DNA of 64,000 bases from Endozoicomonas atrinae (GCF_001647025.1 NZ_LUKQ02000002.1:1-64000), one strand, 5' to 3'; shown: positions 39,065-51,045, counted from the stretch's first letter. Program-made: numbers and translations. Notes: generated by a model not told the origin, from the letters alone.

Positions 39065-41866
39065 ATGAAACAGCACCTTATGGCATTCCGCCAACGCATA
39101 CTTTTACTGGCTTTTCTGCCTGGCATTATTGTTTCCCTACTAATGGGCGGTGTCTATCTGAGCAAGCGCTATAACGAGTTGGATAACCAGCTCATGGCCA
39201 AGGCATTGACTCAATCTGAACAGAAAGCAGCCATTGCGTCACTTCTGTTGAATAAAACCCAGCATGAAGACCTGCAAACCCTGATCAGCATGCTGCTCGA
39301 CGATATGGATATTCGTGCAGTCAGCCTGGTCGATGAGCAAGGCAAGGAAATTGTTCATGCCGGTCCCAAGCTCACTGACACCGGAAAATTATCTTTATTA
39401 ATGGAGCCCGGTCAGAGCTGGTTCCAGAGCGATCAGATCATACAGGTTGCCAATCCAATCACCAATCCAAATTCGACAAAAAACAGTGGCTGGCTGATTA
39501 TCGATTACACCTATGCAGAAACTCACCTGACCCGGTATCGCTCTCTGGCGTTCAGTATTATCGTCATCTCAATGGGGTTAGCGATTGCATTGGTCATTAG
39601 CCTCAAACTGGGCAATGGCGTTACCCGCCCCCTGGATCATATGGCAAGGGTCATTGGTCGTATAAAGGATGGTTTCTTTGATACCCGACTGCCAGACAAC
39701 CCGGGCAGCCTGATGTATGAGCTGGAGTCCTCTATCAACGAAATGCTCGATAGCCTGCAGGCTAAACACCAGAAGATGACCAGTCATATTGCCCAATACA
39801 ATGATGAACTGCAGGAAACACTGGAAACCATTGAAATTCAGAATGTTGAGCTGGACCTCGCCAGAAAAGAGGCTCTTGAGGCAAGCAGAAGCAAAAGCGA
39901 ATTCCTGGCCAATATGAGCCATGAAATCAGAACACCACTAAATGGTATTATTGGTTTTTCCAGCCTGATGCTCAGCTCCAGGCTCACACCACAGCAATAC
40001 GACTACATCAGCACCATTGAGAAGTCATCACAAGGACTTCTTACCATGTTGAATGACATTCTTGATTTTTCCCGTATGGAAGCCGGAAAGCTTGAGCTGG
40101 ACCCCCAGCCCATCAACCTTCGGGAGATCGTTGAGGATGTTATGACTTTTATGGCACCTGCTGCGCATGGCAAGTCTCTGGAAATTGTTCACTTTATCTA
40201 CGACGACGTTCCTGAAAATATCATTATTGACGGGCAGCGGTTGAAACAGATCCTGACCAACCTCATCAGCAACGCTATTAAATTCACCAGCTATGGTTCC
40301 GTCGCGGTTCGAGTGATGCTGGACCAGGAAGGCAGACCTCACCAGAAAGAAAGTGATGAGTCCCTGAGCCTGAGAATTTCAGTGGCGGATACTGGCATCG
40401 GGCTGACTCGGGAGCAGCATCACAAACTATTCCATGCTTTTGCCCAGGCAGACTCCAGCAGAACACGCAAGGCTGGAGGAACCGGGCTTGGTTTGTCGAT
40501 CTGTAAAAACCTGGTTGAGCAAATGGGCGGAGAAATTGGCCTGGAGTCCGATTTAGGCCAGGGAGCAACATTCTGGTTTACCTTTAAAACAACCCTTAAT
40601 GACAAAAATGGTGAACCGGCTGTTTCTGATGATTCTAAGCAAAAAAACGTTGCACCGACACTGCTGAGCGATCAGAAAGTACTTCTTGTCGAACCCCATG
40701 AACTGACCCGACTCTCGATTTTTCACTTGCTGGATAAACTGGGTGCAAATATTACTGCAGCAGCCAACATCCAGCAGGGGATATCACTAAACAAGACAAA
40801 TGTCTCCTACGACTTTATTTTCATTAATCTTGATGATATCGAACCCATTCAGGCTATCAGGCAGTTAAAAGAACCCTATAACAACGCCAGCATTATTGTT
40901 CTCAGTTCGGCAGGAATCACAGGAACAATGGATCCTGTGATTCCTGAAAGTACTGACACTCTTATGAAACCCGTTGGACTTAACAGACTGAAAGCACTGC
41001 TTACCCATATAAAAACAGATCAGGAAGGCAAAGACATTCAACAACAACCGATCAACAAAGCCCTGAACATTCTGGCCGTTGATGATAACCCCGTAAACCT
41101 GAAGCTACTCAAGACCATTCTTGGAAACCTGGGGCAACATTTACAAACCGCAGAAAATGGTTTTGATGCCATTGAACTTTGCAGGCAGTTTGCTTTCGAT
41201 ATTATTTTCATGGATGTCCAGATGCCGGTAGTTGATGGACTTGAAGCAACAAAGAGAATACGAAGTGAGCTCCCAAATCATCAGCGCACCCCTATCATTG
41301 CAGTGACTGCCCATGCGCTTCCCGAGGAGAAAAAGGTACTTTTGCAAAGTGGGTTTGATGACTACCTGAGTAAACCAGTCAGTGAGAAACACTTGATCAG
41401 CATGATGAATCAGTGGGCAAAGATGCCAATCGACATGGAGAATAGAGAATACTTCCCAACATCGAAGATCAGTGTGTCTATCGACCAGACAATCGAGCAA
41501 CCGGAAAGCCCGGTTGACATCAACCTAGCCACTCAACTGGCGGCAGGAAACCGGAGTCTGGCTCAAGAAATGCTGCTTATGATGCAAGATGGATTGGATG
41601 ATGACCTAGAGACACTCAAAGATGGGTGGGCTACCAACGATTTTGCAGCGGTGCTGGAGCGAGTACATCGATTACACGGAGCCTGCCGTTACTGCGGCGT
41701 ACCTGAACTTGAACGTGTTTGCAACCGGCTGGAAACACGGCTGAAGAAGTACAACACCCTGAACAATGATAAAGTCAGGGAAGATTTTCAATTATTGATC
41801 CAGTCCATCATCCGACTGAATGAGTGGGAAATAAAAAGTCTGAATATGGCTGAGCCAGAAGCCTGA
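39065..41866 (+). CDS. gacS: BarA/GacS-type hybrid sensor histidine kinase
   Basis: 933-residue membrane kinase. Residues about 9-31 and 165-185 are membrane helices around a periplasmic sensor, followed by a HAMP domain. HisKA has phosphoacceptor H286 in [15 protein letters not shown]. The HATPase has [10 protein letters not shown] and GTGLGLSI. A degenerate receiver ([16 protein letters not shown]) is next, then a full receiver with D717 in [12 protein letters not shown], then a C-terminal Hpt with H871 in [12 protein letters not shown]. GacS/BarA signals through GacA/UvrY to Rsm/Csr small RNAs; no regulator lies here. I start at the ATG at 39065 with AAAGG upstream; the longer frame adds 84 non-conserved residues that overlap cysM. 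Context (cysM, rlmD, relA) supports gacS. Confidence 0.9.
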   Translation: MKQHLMAFRQRILLLAFLPGIIVSLLMGGVYLSKRYNELDNQLMAKALTQSEQKAAIASLLLNKTQHEDLQTLISMLLDDMDIRAVSLVDEQGKEIVHAGPKLTDTGKLSLLMEPGQSWFQSDQIIQVANPITNPNSTKNSGWLIIDYTYAETHLTRYRSLAFSIIVISMGLAIALVISLKLGNGVTRPLDHMARVIGRIKDGFFDTRLPDNPGSLMYELESSINEMLDSLQAKHQKMTSHIAQYNDELQETLETIEIQNVELDLARKEALEASRSKSEFLANMSHEIRTPLNGIIGFSSLMLSSRLTPQQYDYISTIEKSSQGLLTMLNDILDFSRMEAGKLELDPQPINLREIVEDVMTFMAPAAHGKSLEIVHFIYDDVPENIIIDGQRLKQILTNLISNAIKFTSYGSVAVRVMLDQEGRPHQKESDESLSLRISVADTGIGLTREQHHKLFHAFAQADSSRTRKAGGTGLGLSICKNLVEQMGGEIGLESDLGQGATFWFTFKTTLNDKNGEPAVSDDSKQKNVAPTLLSDQKVLLVEPHELTRLSIFHLLDKLGANITAAANIQQGISLNKTNVSYDFIFINLDDIEPIQAIRQLKEPYNNASIIVLSSAGITGTMDPVIPESTDTLMKPVGLNRLKALLTHIKTDQEGKDIQQQPINKALNILAVDDNPVNLKLLKTILGNLGQHLQTAENGFDAIELCRQFAFDIIFMDVQMPVVDGLEATKRIRSELPNHQRTPIIAVTAHALPEEKKVLLQSGFDDYLSKPVSEKHLISMMNQWAKMPIDMENREYFPTSKISVSIDQTIEQPESPVDINLATQLAAGNRSLAQEMLLMMQDGLDDDLETLKDGWATNDFAAVLERVHRLHGACRYCGVPELERVCNRLETRLKKYNTLNNDKVREDFQLLIQSIIRLNEWEIKSLNMAEPEA

Positions 41867-41965
41867 TCCCAAGTTTTCCACCCTGCTTATGAGAATGGCG
41901 AGTTGGGCAGAAAGAGAGAGTGACTCAACAAGTCATCGCTATGGTGATTATAAAGAGAGCTGATA

Positions 41966-42340
41966 TCAGCTCTCTAATACTACAAAGGCAATCGCATTAT
42001 CCTGTTCATCAGAGAGACTGAGATGAAGTCGCTTAACCGCTCTTTGATCCTGCAGCTCAAGACCATAATCATACAATAACAGCTCAGGAGCCCCGGAAGC
42101 GTTATTTCTTACCTCTATGTGCTGAAATGAAAGCTTACCGATACCCGTTCCAAATGCCTTGGCAACCGCCTCTTTGGCCGCAAATCGCTTAGCCAGCCAT
42201 GCAGCAGAAGATGAGCGCTCCAGCCATTGTAACCGCTCATAGTTGGTGAGGATTCTTCTGGCAAACGCATCACCCAGCCGGCTGAGTGAACGCTCTATCC
42301 GGTCAATCCTTACAATATCGGTGCCTATACCCACAATCAC
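41966..42340 (-). CDS. acpS: holo-[acyl-carrier-protein] synthase
   Basis: 124-residue phosphopantetheinyl transferase that loads the 4'-phosphopantetheine arm on acyl carrier protein. The two family motifs are GIGTDIVRIDRIE and AKRFAAKEAVAKAFGTG. The GTG start directly abuts the pdxJ stop with no gap. The pdxJ-acpS pairing is conserved in gammaproteobacteria. Confidence 0.96.
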   Translation of the reverse strand: MIVGIGTDIVRIDRIERSLSRLGDAFARRILTNYERLQWLERSSSAAWLAKRFAAKEAVAKAFGTGIGKLSFQHIEVRNNASGAPELLLYDYGLELQDQRAVKRLHLSLSDEQDNAIAFVVLES

Positions 42341-43090
42341 TTAGAACGCTTTCCGTGAAGCTTCCAACATAAGTGCTTTCATTTCACGAACCGCTGGTTT
42401 CAAACCGGTAAACAGTGCACGAGCAATGATCGAGTGACCAATGTTCAGCTCATTGACACCAGCAATCATTGCTACAGGCTCAACATTCTGATAATTAAGG
42501 CCATGGCCAGCATTGACGATCAACCCCTGTTCCAGACCAAACACCACCGCATTTCTAAGGCGGTCAAGCTCATCCTGCATGACTTCAGCCGTCAAAGCTT
42601 CGGCATAAGCACCGGTATGCAGTTCAATAGCAGGTGCTCCTGCCCTGGCTGCTGCCTCAACCTGATCCAGATCAGGATCAATAAACAGAGAAACCTCACT
42701 GCCCTGTTTTCCGAGGCGATCACAGGCTGAAGACACACTGTCAAAAAGGCCTTTGACATCCAGTCCGCCTTCAGTTGTTACTTCTTCCCGCTTCTCAGGA
42801 ACCAGGCAGACATGTTCAGGTCTGACCTTTTCGGCAATCCCGATCATTTCGTCGGTAACCGCCATCTCCAGGTTCATTCTTGTCTGCAGAACATCACGAA
42901 TCCGGAATACATCATGATCCTGAATATGTCGACGATCTTCGCGCAGATGCAGTGTGATGCCATCGGCCCCCGCCTCTTCAGCTTCAATTGCAGCCTGCAC
43001 AGGATCTGGGTAGCGAATTCCCCTGGCCTGCCTGATGGTTGCAATATGATCAATGTTGACACCCAGCAAAATACGCTGATGAGGAACCAT
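42341..43090 (-). CDS. pdxJ: pyridoxine 5'-phosphate synthase
   Basis: 249-residue TIM-barrel enzyme condensing 1-deoxyxylulose 5-phosphate with aminoacetone 3-phosphate. Seen: [48 protein letters not shown] and [12 protein letters not shown]. It follows recO by 19 bases in the lepA-acpS series. Confidence 0.97.
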   Translation of the reverse strand: MVPHQRILLGVNIDHIATIRQARGIRYPDPVQAAIEAEEAGADGITLHLREDRRHIQDHDVFRIRDVLQTRMNLEMAVTDEMIGIAEKVRPEHVCLVPEKREEVTTEGGLDVKGLFDSVSSACDRLGKQGSEVSLFIDPDLDQVEAAARAGAPAIELHTGAYAEALTAEVMQDELDRLRNAVVFGLEQGLIVNAGHGLNYQNVEPVAMIAGVNELNIGHSIIARALFTGLKPAVREMKALMLEASRKAF

Positions 43091-43109
43091 GAATAAACCT
43101 TCCCGTTAA

Positions 43110-43871
43110 TCAAACAATGTCAGTCTTTGGCAATAAATCAGGTTTTCCCGAAAGCGCTCGAGTCCGCCCAGCGAAAAGCATTCGGCTTTGCATAGGCCTT
43201 TCACCGATAAGCGGTTTCATGGCCTGCCTGGTAAACCGCTTAAAACCCGGATAGAAATCAGAATTTGTGAAGTCCCTGACCGAAAGTGCTTTAAGCAACT
43301 CTGCAGTGTAGCAAAAAGGTTTCTCATGATGACCGACATGCCCATTTACCGGGACCAGCCCATGCTCTGGTTCAAAGCGGTAAACCATACCTTCCTTTAA
43401 AGGAGCTCCACAAAGCGCATCCCAGTCAAGAGATGGGGCATAACCACAGAGTTCCAGCAAATCCAACTCAAATGATCGGAGCAAAGGTTCAAGAGAAACA
43501 CTCTGATTAAGATGAGCCAATGTTTCCCGGTATAAATCCGTCACGCCATCGACGGGCTGCCCTGGAAGCATTGATCTCATCAACAACTCATTGGTATAGA
43601 ACCCACAATAGAGTCGCTCCCCCGTAAGAAAGCTAAAGCGATCAAGCTCAAGATCAACCAGAGTCTTCAACTCGCCTCGCCCCTTCCAGCGAACCAGTAC
43701 CTGGTGAAAAGGTTGTAATAGTGAAGCCAACCGGGACTTCGACTGCCGTACACCACGAACCACCATGGCCACACGGCCATGATCTTCCACTAAAAATTCA
43801 GCAATGACCGAGCGCTCTTTATAAGAGCGCCGATGAAGCAACCAGGCTTTATGAAAATCATTACCAGTCAC
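43110..43871 (-). CDS. recO: DNA repair protein RecO
   Basis: 253 residues. The N-terminal OB-fold is [34 protein letters not shown], followed by a helical C-terminal domain. RecO loads RecA on SSB-coated gaps with RecR. The GTG start overlaps the era stop by four bases (GTGA), so it is coupled to era. Confidence 0.95.
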   Translation of the reverse strand: MTGNDFHKAWLLHRRSYKERSVIAEFLVEDHGRVAMVVRGVRQSKSRLASLLQPFHQVLVRWKGRGELKTLVDLELDRFSFLTGERLYCGFYTNELLMRSMLPGQPVDGVTDLYRETLAHLNQSVSLEPLLRSFELDLLELCGYAPSLDWDALCGAPLKEGMVYRFEPEHGLVPVNGHVGHHEKPFCYTAELLKALSVRDFTNSDFYPGFKRFTRQAMKPLIGERPMQSRMLFAGRTRALSGKPDLLPKTDIV

Positions 43872-44839
43872 TGGTTGTGATCATACCCCAGACTTTTCAG
43901 GGCACGCTCATCATCCGACCAGCCTGCCTTAACCTTAACCCAAAGATTCAACATGACTTTTGAGTCGAACATATGCTCCATATCTTTACGGGCTTCCTGT
44001 CCGATTTTCTTCAGCCTTGCTCCACGGTCACCAATCACAATAGCCTTTTGACCCGCTCTCTCAACAAGAATCAGTGCACTGATGGTCAACAGAGGACCTT
44101 TTGGCCTCATTTCTTGCTTGAACTCTTCGATCTCTACCGTAACTTCATAAGGCAGCTCATCGCCAAGCTGTCTCATTACTTTTTCCCTCACCAGTTCAGC
44201 AGCCAGAAAGCGTGAGCTCCGATCCGTCAGCTGATCTTCAGGAAAGTGATGGATACCTTCCGGTATCAGCTGGGTAATCATTTCATCCAGCTGCTTCAGA
44301 TTATGACCATGCTGCGCAGAAATTGGCACCACCGCATGAAAATCCATTTTTGCAGACAGGGACTCAAGGTGCGGGATCAATTGAGCCTTATCACTGATCT
44401 TGTCCACCTTGTTAACAGCAAGAATAACTGGACAGCGGGCTCCTTTAACCTTTTCAAGGACCATCTGATCCTCTTCATTCCAGGTAAGGCGGTCAACCAC
44501 AAACACAATGGCGTCAATACCTGCCAAGGCACTGCTGGCAGCCTTGTTCATATAACGGTTGATCGCTTTTTTCTGAACCTTGTGCATCCCCGGCGTATCA
44601 ACATAGACCGTCTGAACTCCCTGCTCTGTCTTGATGCCAAGAACCTGGTGACGTGTAGTCTGAGGGCGGCGGGAGGTAATAGAAAGCTTCTGCCCAAGAA
44701 GGTGGTTCAACAGTGTAGATTTACCAACATTGGGTCTGCCTACGATGGCAACATAACCACAGCGGCTGACTTCCGAAGAGGGATCGGACAGGCTGAATTC
44801 ATGAGCAGTGGGCTCTTCGCGATTTACATCAGATGTCAT
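43868..44839 (-). CDS. era: GTPase Era
   Basis: 323-residue GTPase needed for 16S rRNA maturation. G1 is [23 protein letters not shown] (split over the switch region), G3 DTPGMHK and G4 NKVDK. A C-terminal KH domain carries [24 protein letters not shown]. About 25 residues precede the usual start region. It lies 14 bases behind rnc and overlaps recO by four bases. Confidence 0.97.
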   Translation of the reverse strand: MTSDVNREEPTAHEFSLSDPSSEVSRCGYVAIVGRPNVGKSTLLNHLLGQKLSITSRRPQTTRHQVLGIKTEQGVQTVYVDTPGMHKVQKKAINRYMNKAASSALAGIDAIVFVVDRLTWNEEDQMVLEKVKGARCPVILAVNKVDKISDKAQLIPHLESLSAKMDFHAVVPISAQHGHNLKQLDEMITQLIPEGIHHFPEDQLTDRSSRFLAAELVREKVMRQLGDELPYEVTVEIEEFKQEMRPKGPLLTISALILVERAGQKAIVIGDRGARLKKIGQEARKDMEHMFDSKVMLNLWVKVKAGWSDDERALKSLGYDHNQ

Positions 44840-44853
44840 CTGTTTTCTGCTCT

Positions 44854-45537
44854 CTATTCTACGCCAAGCAATTTCAATGCATTGCGAGCCGCCTGCTGTT
44901 CAGCACCACGACGACTCGACCCTTCCCCCTTTGACGGCTCATCCAGACATTCCAGTACACAAATCACTGAAAAGTGCTGATCATGAGCTTCCCCCTGAAT
45001 GTCAGTCACTTGATATTTTGGCAGTGACTGCTGCCGAGCCTGTAGATATTCCTGCAAGCGGGTTTTTGGGTCTTTATTCTGCTCATCCGTCGTGGTCAGC
45101 TTATCCAGACGGGTTGTAAACCAGCTGCGAATTCGCTGGTGGCAAACAGCCATCCCGGCATCAAGGTAAATCGCACCAATAATGGCCTCAACCGCATCCG
45201 CAAGAATCGACTCCCGCCTGAAGCCACCACTTTTAAGCTCACCGGAGCCAAGACGAAGAAAGTCACCCAGCTCAAACTCCCGCCCAAGCTCCGCAAGCGT
45301 TGCACCACGAACCATTCGAGCCCGCAGGCGGCTCAACTGACCTTCTTTGGCATCGGGGAAACGCTCATAGAGCGCTTCAGCAATAACAAAGTTTACAATC
45401 GAGTCGCCAAGGAACTCCAATCTCTCATTATTACGACTGCCAAAGCTACGATGAGTCAGCGCAAGCTCTAACAGGTTCTGATTGGAAAATTCATGCCCTA
45501 GCTTTCTTTGAAGTCGGGCAAGTTCAAGCATTTTCAC
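44854..45537 (-). CDS. rnc: ribonuclease III
   Basis: 227-residue double-strand-specific endonuclease. The catalytic signature [12 protein letters not shown] is at about residues 37-48, with the second acidic site in [16 protein letters not shown]. The C-terminal dsRNA-binding domain is [20 protein letters not shown] ... [17 protein letters not shown] start at 45537 overlaps the stop of the upstream DUF4845 gene (GTGA); an ATG two codons in is the alternative. It processes rRNA precursors together with its operon neighbour Era. Confidence 0.97.
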   Translation of the reverse strand: MKMLELARLQRKLGHEFSNQNLLELALTHRSFGSRNNERLEFLGDSIVNFVIAEALYERFPDAKEGQLSRLRARMVRGATLAELGREFELGDFLRLGSGELKSGGFRRESILADAVEAIIGAIYLDAGMAVCHQRIRSWFTTRLDKLTTTDEQNKDPKTRLQEYLQARQQSLPKYQVTDIQGEAHDQHFSVICVLECLDEPSKGEGSSRRGAEQQAARNALKLLGVE

Positions 45538-45908
45538 TGAGTTCCAGCTTTCCAGTTATGTTCAAACGTTAATACAAGATCAACGTTATAGAAAAAATGA
45601 ATCCGTCGCTCGTAGTCAATATCTACAGCAACAACACCGTTTTCGCGGGTTACATTAACCTCATTGCGATCAAGCTTAACCAGGTTTAACTGCAGTCCTT
45701 TATTTATCCAGGTTCTAATCTGGGTAACGGATGCAGTAGAAGAGCCTGGCCGGTCAGTTAACGAAGACACTACCTGCTTCACAGAGTGGTCATCCATATA
45801 AAACGGCACAACCTTAACCGCAAAAGACAACAATAGTCCACCAATTAACAGGTAAAACAACCAACTGACAGCACCACTGCCTCGCTGCCTGCTCCTCATA
45901 CCATACAT
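45534..45908 (-). CDS. DUF4845 membrane protein
   Basis: 124-residue protein with one N-terminal membrane helix (about residues 14-32, [19 protein letters not shown]) and a small periplasmic domain ending in [15 protein letters not shown]. The family is regularly found between lepB and rnc in Pseudomonas-type genomes, as here, but has no established function. It overlaps rnc by four bases. Confidence 0.85.
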   Translation of the reverse strand: MYGMRSRQRGSGAVSWLFYLLIGGLLLSFAVKVVPFYMDDHSVKQVVSSLTDRPGSSTASVTQIRTWINKGLQLNLVKLDRNEVNVTRENGVVAVDIDYERRIHFFYNVDLVLTFEHNWKAGTQ

Positions 45909-45938
45909 AAGATTCTCTCCTTAGAGTTCCTATACAGC

Positions 45939-46748
45939 TTACTCAATCGCCCCGTTGTTCTTAAAACCGGGGAGTTGAGTCCAGCTCGGCCAGTGCATCC
46001 AGATGTAAACCGCCTTGCCAACAATATTTTCCTCAGGAACAAAGCCCCAGTATCGGCTGTCATTACTTCGGTCACGGTTATCTCCCATGACGAAATACAT
46101 ACCCTCAGGCACAACCCACTCACCTTCAGCCCGGAAATCGTTGCTGGTCAATTCTTTTCGAACCTGGTAGCGCTTGCCTTCATCACCTTCGTTATAGAGT
46201 CGATAAATGGATCGGGAATCACTCAGCTGTGCTACAAATTCTTCAGGAACCGCCTGACCGTTCACCGTCAGTCGCTTACCCATATAACGCACAACATCAC
46301 CAGGCAACCCGATCACACGCTTAATAAAGTTAATATTTTCCTTACCTGGCTGCTTAAACACCATCACATCACCACGATCAGGCTCACCAATGGAAAGCAC
46401 CTTGGTACCTGTCACCGGCAAACGCAAACCATAGCTGTATTTATTAACCAGAATGAAATCACCCACTTCCAGGGTCGGAATCATGGAACCAGACGGAATT
46501 TGAAATGGTTCGAACAAAAAGGAACGAATCACAAGAACAAACAGCAAAACAGGGAAAATAGACTTGGAAGTCTCTACAACGGCCGGTTCCTTAGCCAGTT
46601 TTTCAAGGGAGTCACCATCTCCACCCTGAGCACTGAGCTCTGCAACAGCAGCCTTTCGCTTTGGTAACAGAAAGAGTCGGTCAATAAGTGCAATGATACC
46701 TGTTACAACAACCGACAGTACCAATAGCAGTGGAAAGTTAAAATCCAT
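45939..46748 (-). CDS. lepB: signal peptidase I
   Basis: 269-residue membrane protease that removes signal peptides. Two N-terminal membrane segments (about 4-26 and 63-79) are followed by the catalytic Ser88 in PSGSMIPTL and the general-base Lys143 in FIKRVIGLPGD. GDNRDRSNDSRYWGFVP is box E. It lies downstream of lepA, the usual order. Confidence 0.97.
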   Translation of the reverse strand: MDFNFPLLLVLSVVVTGIIALIDRLFLLPKRKAAVAELSAQGGDGDSLEKLAKEPAVVETSKSIFPVLLFVLVIRSFLFEPFQIPSGSMIPTLEVGDFILVNKYSYGLRLPVTGTKVLSIGEPDRGDVMVFKQPGKENINFIKRVIGLPGDVVRYMGKRLTVNGQAVPEEFVAQLSDSRSIYRLYNEGDEGKRYQVRKELTSNDFRAEGEWVVPEGMYFVMGDNRDRSNDSRYWGFVPEENIVGKAVYIWMHWPSWTQLPGFKNNGAIE

Positions 46749-46840
46749 GGCTGTTTTTCTCTAAACCTGTTTTATCAGACCTGAACAAATCGGTAAAACT
46801 GCACTAACAACGTCCAAAGTGAGAGTTTCCCGGTACGCAA

Positions 46841-46860
46841 TGAGCCGGAAGTCCGGCTCA
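46841..46860. repeat. hairpin between lepA and lepB
   Basis: Perfect 9-bp inverted repeat TGAGCCGGA/TCCGGCTCA with a 2-base centre, in the 153-base lepA-lepB gap. No T-run follows on either strand, so it is not a classical terminator. It may instead pause transcription or stabilise an mRNA end. Confidence 0.5.
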
Positions 46861-46901
46861 TCGTGTTAACCAAAAGTAGGTTATATATAATCAATGGTAA
46901 A

Positions 46902-48701
46902 TTATTTGTCGACCTTTAGAACTGCCAAGAAAGCCTCCTGTGGAATTTCCACACGCCCAACCTGCTTCATACGCTTCTTACCGGCCTTCTGTTTTTCCAG
47001 CAGTTTACGCTTACGGCTAACATCACCACCATAACATTTGGCCGTTACGTTCTTTCTCAGCGCCTTAACCGTTGTACGAGCAATAATCTGGCCACCGATG
47101 GCCGCCTGAATGGCAACATCAAACATCTGACGATGAATAATCTCTTTCATTTTCTCGGTCAGAACCCGTCCGCGGGAAACAGCGTGATCCTTATGCACAA
47201 TAACTGCCAGCGCATCTACTTTCTCACCATTGATCAGAATATCCACCCGAACCATTTTGGCGGTTTCAAAACGATCAAAAGAGTAGTCCAGAGAAGCAAA
47301 GCCCCTGCTCACCGATTTCAGACGATCGAAGAAGTCCAGAACCACCTCATTCATCGGAATATCATAAGTTAGCGCAACCTGGCCACCGGTAAACTGCATG
47401 TCTTTCTGTACCCCACGCTTTTCAACGCAGAGAGAAATTACATTGCCGAGATATTCCTGAGGCACCAGAATATTTGCCCGGGAAATGGGCTCACGAATTT
47501 CATCAATACCAGCCGGATCAGGCAATCTTGAAGGGTTATCAACTTCAACCACACTGCCATTTTTCATATGACACTCATAGATTACCGTTGGTGCAGTGGT
47601 AATCAGATCCAGGTCATATTCCCGTTCAAGCCGCTCCTGAATGATTTCCATATGCAGCATACCCAGGAAGCCACAACGGAAGCCGAAGCCCAGCGCATCA
47701 CTGCTCTCCGGCTCATAAAACAACGAAGCATCATTCAGGCTCAATTTCTCAAGCGCATCACGAAAATCTTCAAAGTCATCAGCGCTGACTGGGAACAAGC
47801 CTGCATAGACCTGCGGCTTAACATGTTGAAAGCCTGGCAGTGCCTCAACATCCTGAGTTTTCAGGTGAGTCAGTGTGTCACCTACGGGGGCACCGTGAAT
47901 ATCCTTGATACCGGCAACCACGTAACCAACCTCACCGGCTTTCAGCACCCCGGTAGGTGTCCGCTTTGGAGTAAAAATACCAACATTATCCACCACATGA
48001 GATTGTTTGGTGGATTTTACAATGATCTTCTCGCCCTTTCGTAACGTGCCATTTTTAACTCGAACGAGAGACACTACACCAAGATAGTTATCAAACCATG
48101 AATCAATAATCAGCGCTTGCAGCGGGCCATTAATGTCACCTTCGGGAGCAGGAATCGTTGATACCAGACGCTCAAGAACATCTTCAATTCCCAAACCACT
48201 TTTGGCAGAGCAACGAACAGCATCAGTTGCGTCAATACCGATAATCTCTTCAATTTCCTGAGAGACCCGGTCAGGCTCAGCCTGAGGCAGATCCATTTTA
48301 TTCAGCACGGGCATGACTTCCAGCCCCTGCTCTATCGCCGTGTAGCAGTTAGCAACGGACTGGGCCTCTACACCCTGCGCCGCATCAACCACCAGCAAGG
48401 CACCTTCACAGGCAGCCAGAGAACGTGAAACTTCATAGGAAAAATCAACGTGCCCAGGTGTATCAATGAAATTTAGTTGATAGGTATTACCATCTTTTGC
48501 GTGATAATCCAGCGTAACACTCTGGGCCTTGATCGTGATTCCCCGCTCGCGCTCAAGCTCCATGGAATCAAGCACCTGGGCCTGCATTTCACGATCACTG
48601 AGCCCGCCACAGGTTTGAATAAAACGGTCAGCCAGGGTCGATTTCCCATGGTCAATATGGGCAATGATTGAAAAGTTCCTGATTAAGCTTAGGTCGCTCA
48701 C
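46902..48701 (-). CDS. lepA: elongation factor 4 (LepA)
   Basis: 599-residue ribosome-associated GTPase that acts in ribosome back-translocation or assembly. G1 is [15 protein letters not shown]3 DTPGHVDF and G4 NKMDLP. The LepA-specific C-terminal domain carries [28 protein letters not shown] start with no clear ribosome binding site. Gene order lepA-lepB-(DUF4845)-rnc-era-recO-pdxJ-acpS is conserved in this group. Confidence 0.98.
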   Translation of the reverse strand: MSDLSLIRNFSIIAHIDHGKSTLADRFIQTCGGLSDREMQAQVLDSMELERERGITIKAQSVTLDYHAKDGNTYQLNFIDTPGHVDFSYEVSRSLAACEGALLVVDAAQGVEAQSVANCYTAIEQGLEVMPVLNKMDLPQAEPDRVSQEIEEIIGIDATDAVRCSAKSGLGIEDVLERLVSTIPAPEGDINGPLQALIIDSWFDNYLGVVSLVRVKNGTLRKGEKIIVKSTKQSHVVDNVGIFTPKRTPTGVLKAGEVGYVVAGIKDIHGAPVGDTLTHLKTQDVEALPGFQHVKPQVYAGLFPVSADDFEDFRDALEKLSLNDASLFYEPESSDALGFGFRCGFLGMLHMEIIQERLEREYDLDLITTAPTVIYECHMKNGSVVEVDNPSRLPDPAGIDEIREPISRANILVPQEYLGNVISLCVEKRGVQKDMQFTGGQVALTYDIPMNEVVLDFFDRLKSVSRGFASLDYSFDRFETAKMVRVDILINGEKVDALAVIVHKDHAVSRGRVLTEKMKEIIHRQMFDVAIQAAIGGQIIARTTVKALRKNVTAKCYGGDVSRKRKLLEKQKAGKKRMKQVGRVEIPQEAFLAVLKVDK

Positions 48702-48728
48702 GATAGTATCTACTATAAAAACGTCACA

Positions 48729-48757
48729 AAAAGCGGTCCCCGCAACCGCGGGGACCG
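48729..48757 (-). terminator. Rho-independent terminator of the rpoE-mucD operon
   Basis: A 10-bp GC-rich stem CGGTCCCCGC/GCGGGGACCG with a 4-base loop, followed on the minus strand by CTTTTTG. It lies about 200 bases after the mucD stop and before the lepA start, isolating the two transcripts. Confidence 0.8.
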
Positions 48758-48953
48758 TCTTGAACTAGGGAGTTGACCTGCAGATCAAACTGACGCTACC
48801 GGCTGTTAAACAGCATGGCTTACTTCTATTCAGCCTATGGCTAAAGCTCCGGAAGCAATTAAAACGTGTCTGACCTGCATAAATGATTCCATACTATTCT
48901 ATAACATGTCAGCACAGTACTCCATGGTCATATACTGTGCTACCCACATTTGA

Positions 48954-50396
48954 TTACTCCTGCAACCGGAAGGTAATGTAGCCAGGATTTCCACCTCGAA
49001 TGACCCGCATTGAAATCGAGCGATTTCTGGGTAGCTTGGCGACTACTTTTTTGAATTCCACGACCGTAGTCACACTGCGATTATTGAGATCTGTAATAAC
49101 ATCCCCCTGGCGCAACCCAATAGAACGACCAGCCCCCCGGTTTACTCCAATCACAACCAACCCCTGAACATCCTCATCCAGGCGCAGTTTACTGCGATAA
49201 CTCTCATCAAGCTCAGCCACTTGAACACCTAGAGGGTTTTTATCAGAAGCAGCCTTATCCCCCTTTCGCTCAGAAGCTGCACTGTTTTCATCCGGCAGCT
49301 GGCCCACTTCAACATCTACGGTCTTGCGCTTGCCATTACGGATATATTCGAGCTTTGCTTTTTCACCAGGTTTTATAACACCTACCGACATTGGCAAAAC
49401 ACCTGAGCTGCTGATAACCCTTTCATTAAACCTTACAATAATGTCTCCAGGGTGTAGCTTTGCCTTATCAGCAGGCCCGCCTGGAACCACCTGACTGATC
49501 AGAGCCCCTATCGGCTTTTCCAGACCAAATGATTCTGCAAGATCGCGATCCACGTCCTGGATAGCAACACCCAGCCAGCCTCTGGTTACATACCCTTTCT
49601 CTTTCAGTTGATCAACAGCCCACATAACATGATCAACAGGTATGGCAAATGAAAGCCCCATAAATCCGCCAGAGCGCGTAAAAATCTGGGAGTTAATTCC
49701 AATTACCTCTCCACTCATATTAAACAGAGGACCACCTGAGTTACCCGGATTAATAGGAACATCGGTTTGAATAAATGGAACATATGAGTCGCTGGGAAGG
49801 CTTCTATTGAGAGCGCTGACAATACCCTTGGTAATCGAGTATTCAAAATTAAACGGAGAGCCTATCGCCGCGACCCACTGACCAGGCTTAACACTCTCAG
49901 AATCACCAAGCCTCACTACTGGCAGACCCCGGTCACTTTTAATTTTTAACAGCGCCAGATCCGAACGTTTATCCGCGCCTATTAATTCTGCAGAACGCTC
50001 ACTCCTGTCGCTGAGTTTGACAATAATCTGATCAGCACCATCGATAACATGATTATTCGTCAGAATGTAACCATCTGGCGAGATAATAAAACCAGAACCA
50101 AGAGACATTGGCTGGGAACGACCGGAAGGGCTTTCATCGGGCAGTGGTATACCAAAGTAACGGCGAAAAATCTCAGGAATCTCCTCCCCCCCCGGTCCGT
50201 ATATTGGCTGCCTCGCTTTCGGAGTGGCCAGAGTACTGATATTAACTACTGCTGGGGATGCCTGTTCAAACAATGCCTCAAAATCTGGCAAACCAGAATC
50301 CCTACCTGAAGCATTTGCCAATGTTACGTAAAACAAAAACAGGGGAAGCCCAACATTATAAAATGACTTTTTGAAGAGAAAAAACACCCTACTCAT
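48954..50396 (-). CDS. mucD: periplasmic serine protease MucD/DegP type
   Basis: 480 residues. A signal peptide (about 1-30, LFLFYVTLANAS) is followed by a trypsin-like domain with triad H116 (TNNHVIDG), D146 (SDLALLKI) and S220 (NPGNSGGPLF), then two PDZ domains, the first VTRGWLGVAIQDVDRDLAESFGL-like and the second from about residue 390. In Pseudomonas MucD degrades misfolded envelope proteins and dampens sigma-E signalling. It is the last gene of the rpoE operon here, 160 bases after rseC. Confidence 0.95.
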   Translation of the reverse strand: MSRVFFLFKKSFYNVGLPLFLFYVTLANASGRDSGLPDFEALFEQASPAVVNISTLATPKARQPIYGPGGEEIPEIFRRYFGIPLPDESPSGRSQPMSLGSGFIISPDGYILTNNHVIDGADQIIVKLSDRSERSAELIGADKRSDLALLKIKSDRGLPVVRLGDSESVKPGQWVAAIGSPFNFEYSITKGIVSALNRSLPSDSYVPFIQTDVPINPGNSGGPLFNMSGEVIGINSQIFTRSGGFMGLSFAIPVDHVMWAVDQLKEKGYVTRGWLGVAIQDVDRDLAESFGLEKPIGALISQVVPGGPADKAKLHPGDIIVRFNERVISSSGVLPMSVGVIKPGEKAKLEYIRNGKRKTVDVEVGQLPDENSAASERKGDKAASDKNPLGVQVAELDESYRSKLRLDEDVQGLVVIGVNRGAGRSIGLRQGDVITDLNNRSVTTVVEFKKVVAKLPRNRSISMRVIRGGNPGYITFRLQE

Positions 50397-50556
50397 AAAT
50401 ATGTTTTCTCCAGTACTCGACTATTGGAAATATCCACCGCAGCTATAGACTCCTGCGATAATGTTTATAATTACATGACTAAGAGCCGGTTCAACGCCAG
50501 CAACATCAGCTCAGCCATGCAGACTTGCTTTCCACCAGAAACAAAGCAATAAAAAA

Positions 50557-51045
50557 TCAATTTTGCCTGAAAGAAAGCGTCTGCCCGAAGGAGCCATCTG
50601 AAAAATACAAATCATCTGATGGTAATAGCCTTACCACATTAACACGGCACATATCAGATGACCTCTTCCCCATAAACCATACTGCGCCAAAGCCACATAC
50701 AAGGAGCAAACCAGCTGAGAGAAGCAGCTGTCCATCTGTAGCCCCCATTGCAGAGGACAACCAGATACCAGCCATCATAAGTAAAAGCGGGAAGAGATAA
50801 ATTAGAAAAGAAGCCTTTAACAATGCGCCTTCCGGTATACCGACCACAACCCTGTCACCCTCTTTCACCACCCAGGGACTAATCGCCTTGATATATGAAT
50901 AGGATGAGCTGACCCTGTACTTTTCGGAAAGATGCTGCCCACAACCATTTCGAGCACTGCAGCTTGAACAACTGGACTGCCTGATTGTTTCAACCCAGAC
51001 AAAATCACGCTCTACAGCTACAACTCGTCCCTGCTCTTCTATCAT
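50557..51045 (-). CDS. rseC: sigma-E factor modulator RseC (MucC)
   Basis: About 162 residues. An N-terminal domain with four cysteines (CSSCSARNGCG region) is followed by two close membrane helices (about 73-118). This is the RseC/MucC layout, and the gene sits between rseB and mucD as expected. The start is taken as the ATG at 51045 (MIEEQGRVVAVERDFVW), 17 codons inside the longest frame, because the family begins there. Its exact effect on sigma-E is poorly defined; it is also linked to redox-protein maturation. Confidence 0.9.
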   Translation of the reverse strand: MIEEQGRVVAVERDFVWVETIRQSSCSSCSARNGCGQHLSEKYRVSSSYSYIKAISPWVVKEGDRVVVGIPEGALLKASFLIYLFPLLLMMAGIWLSSAMGATDGQLLLSAGLLLVCGFGAVWFMGKRSSDMCRVNVVRLLPSDDLYFSDGSFGQTLSFRQN

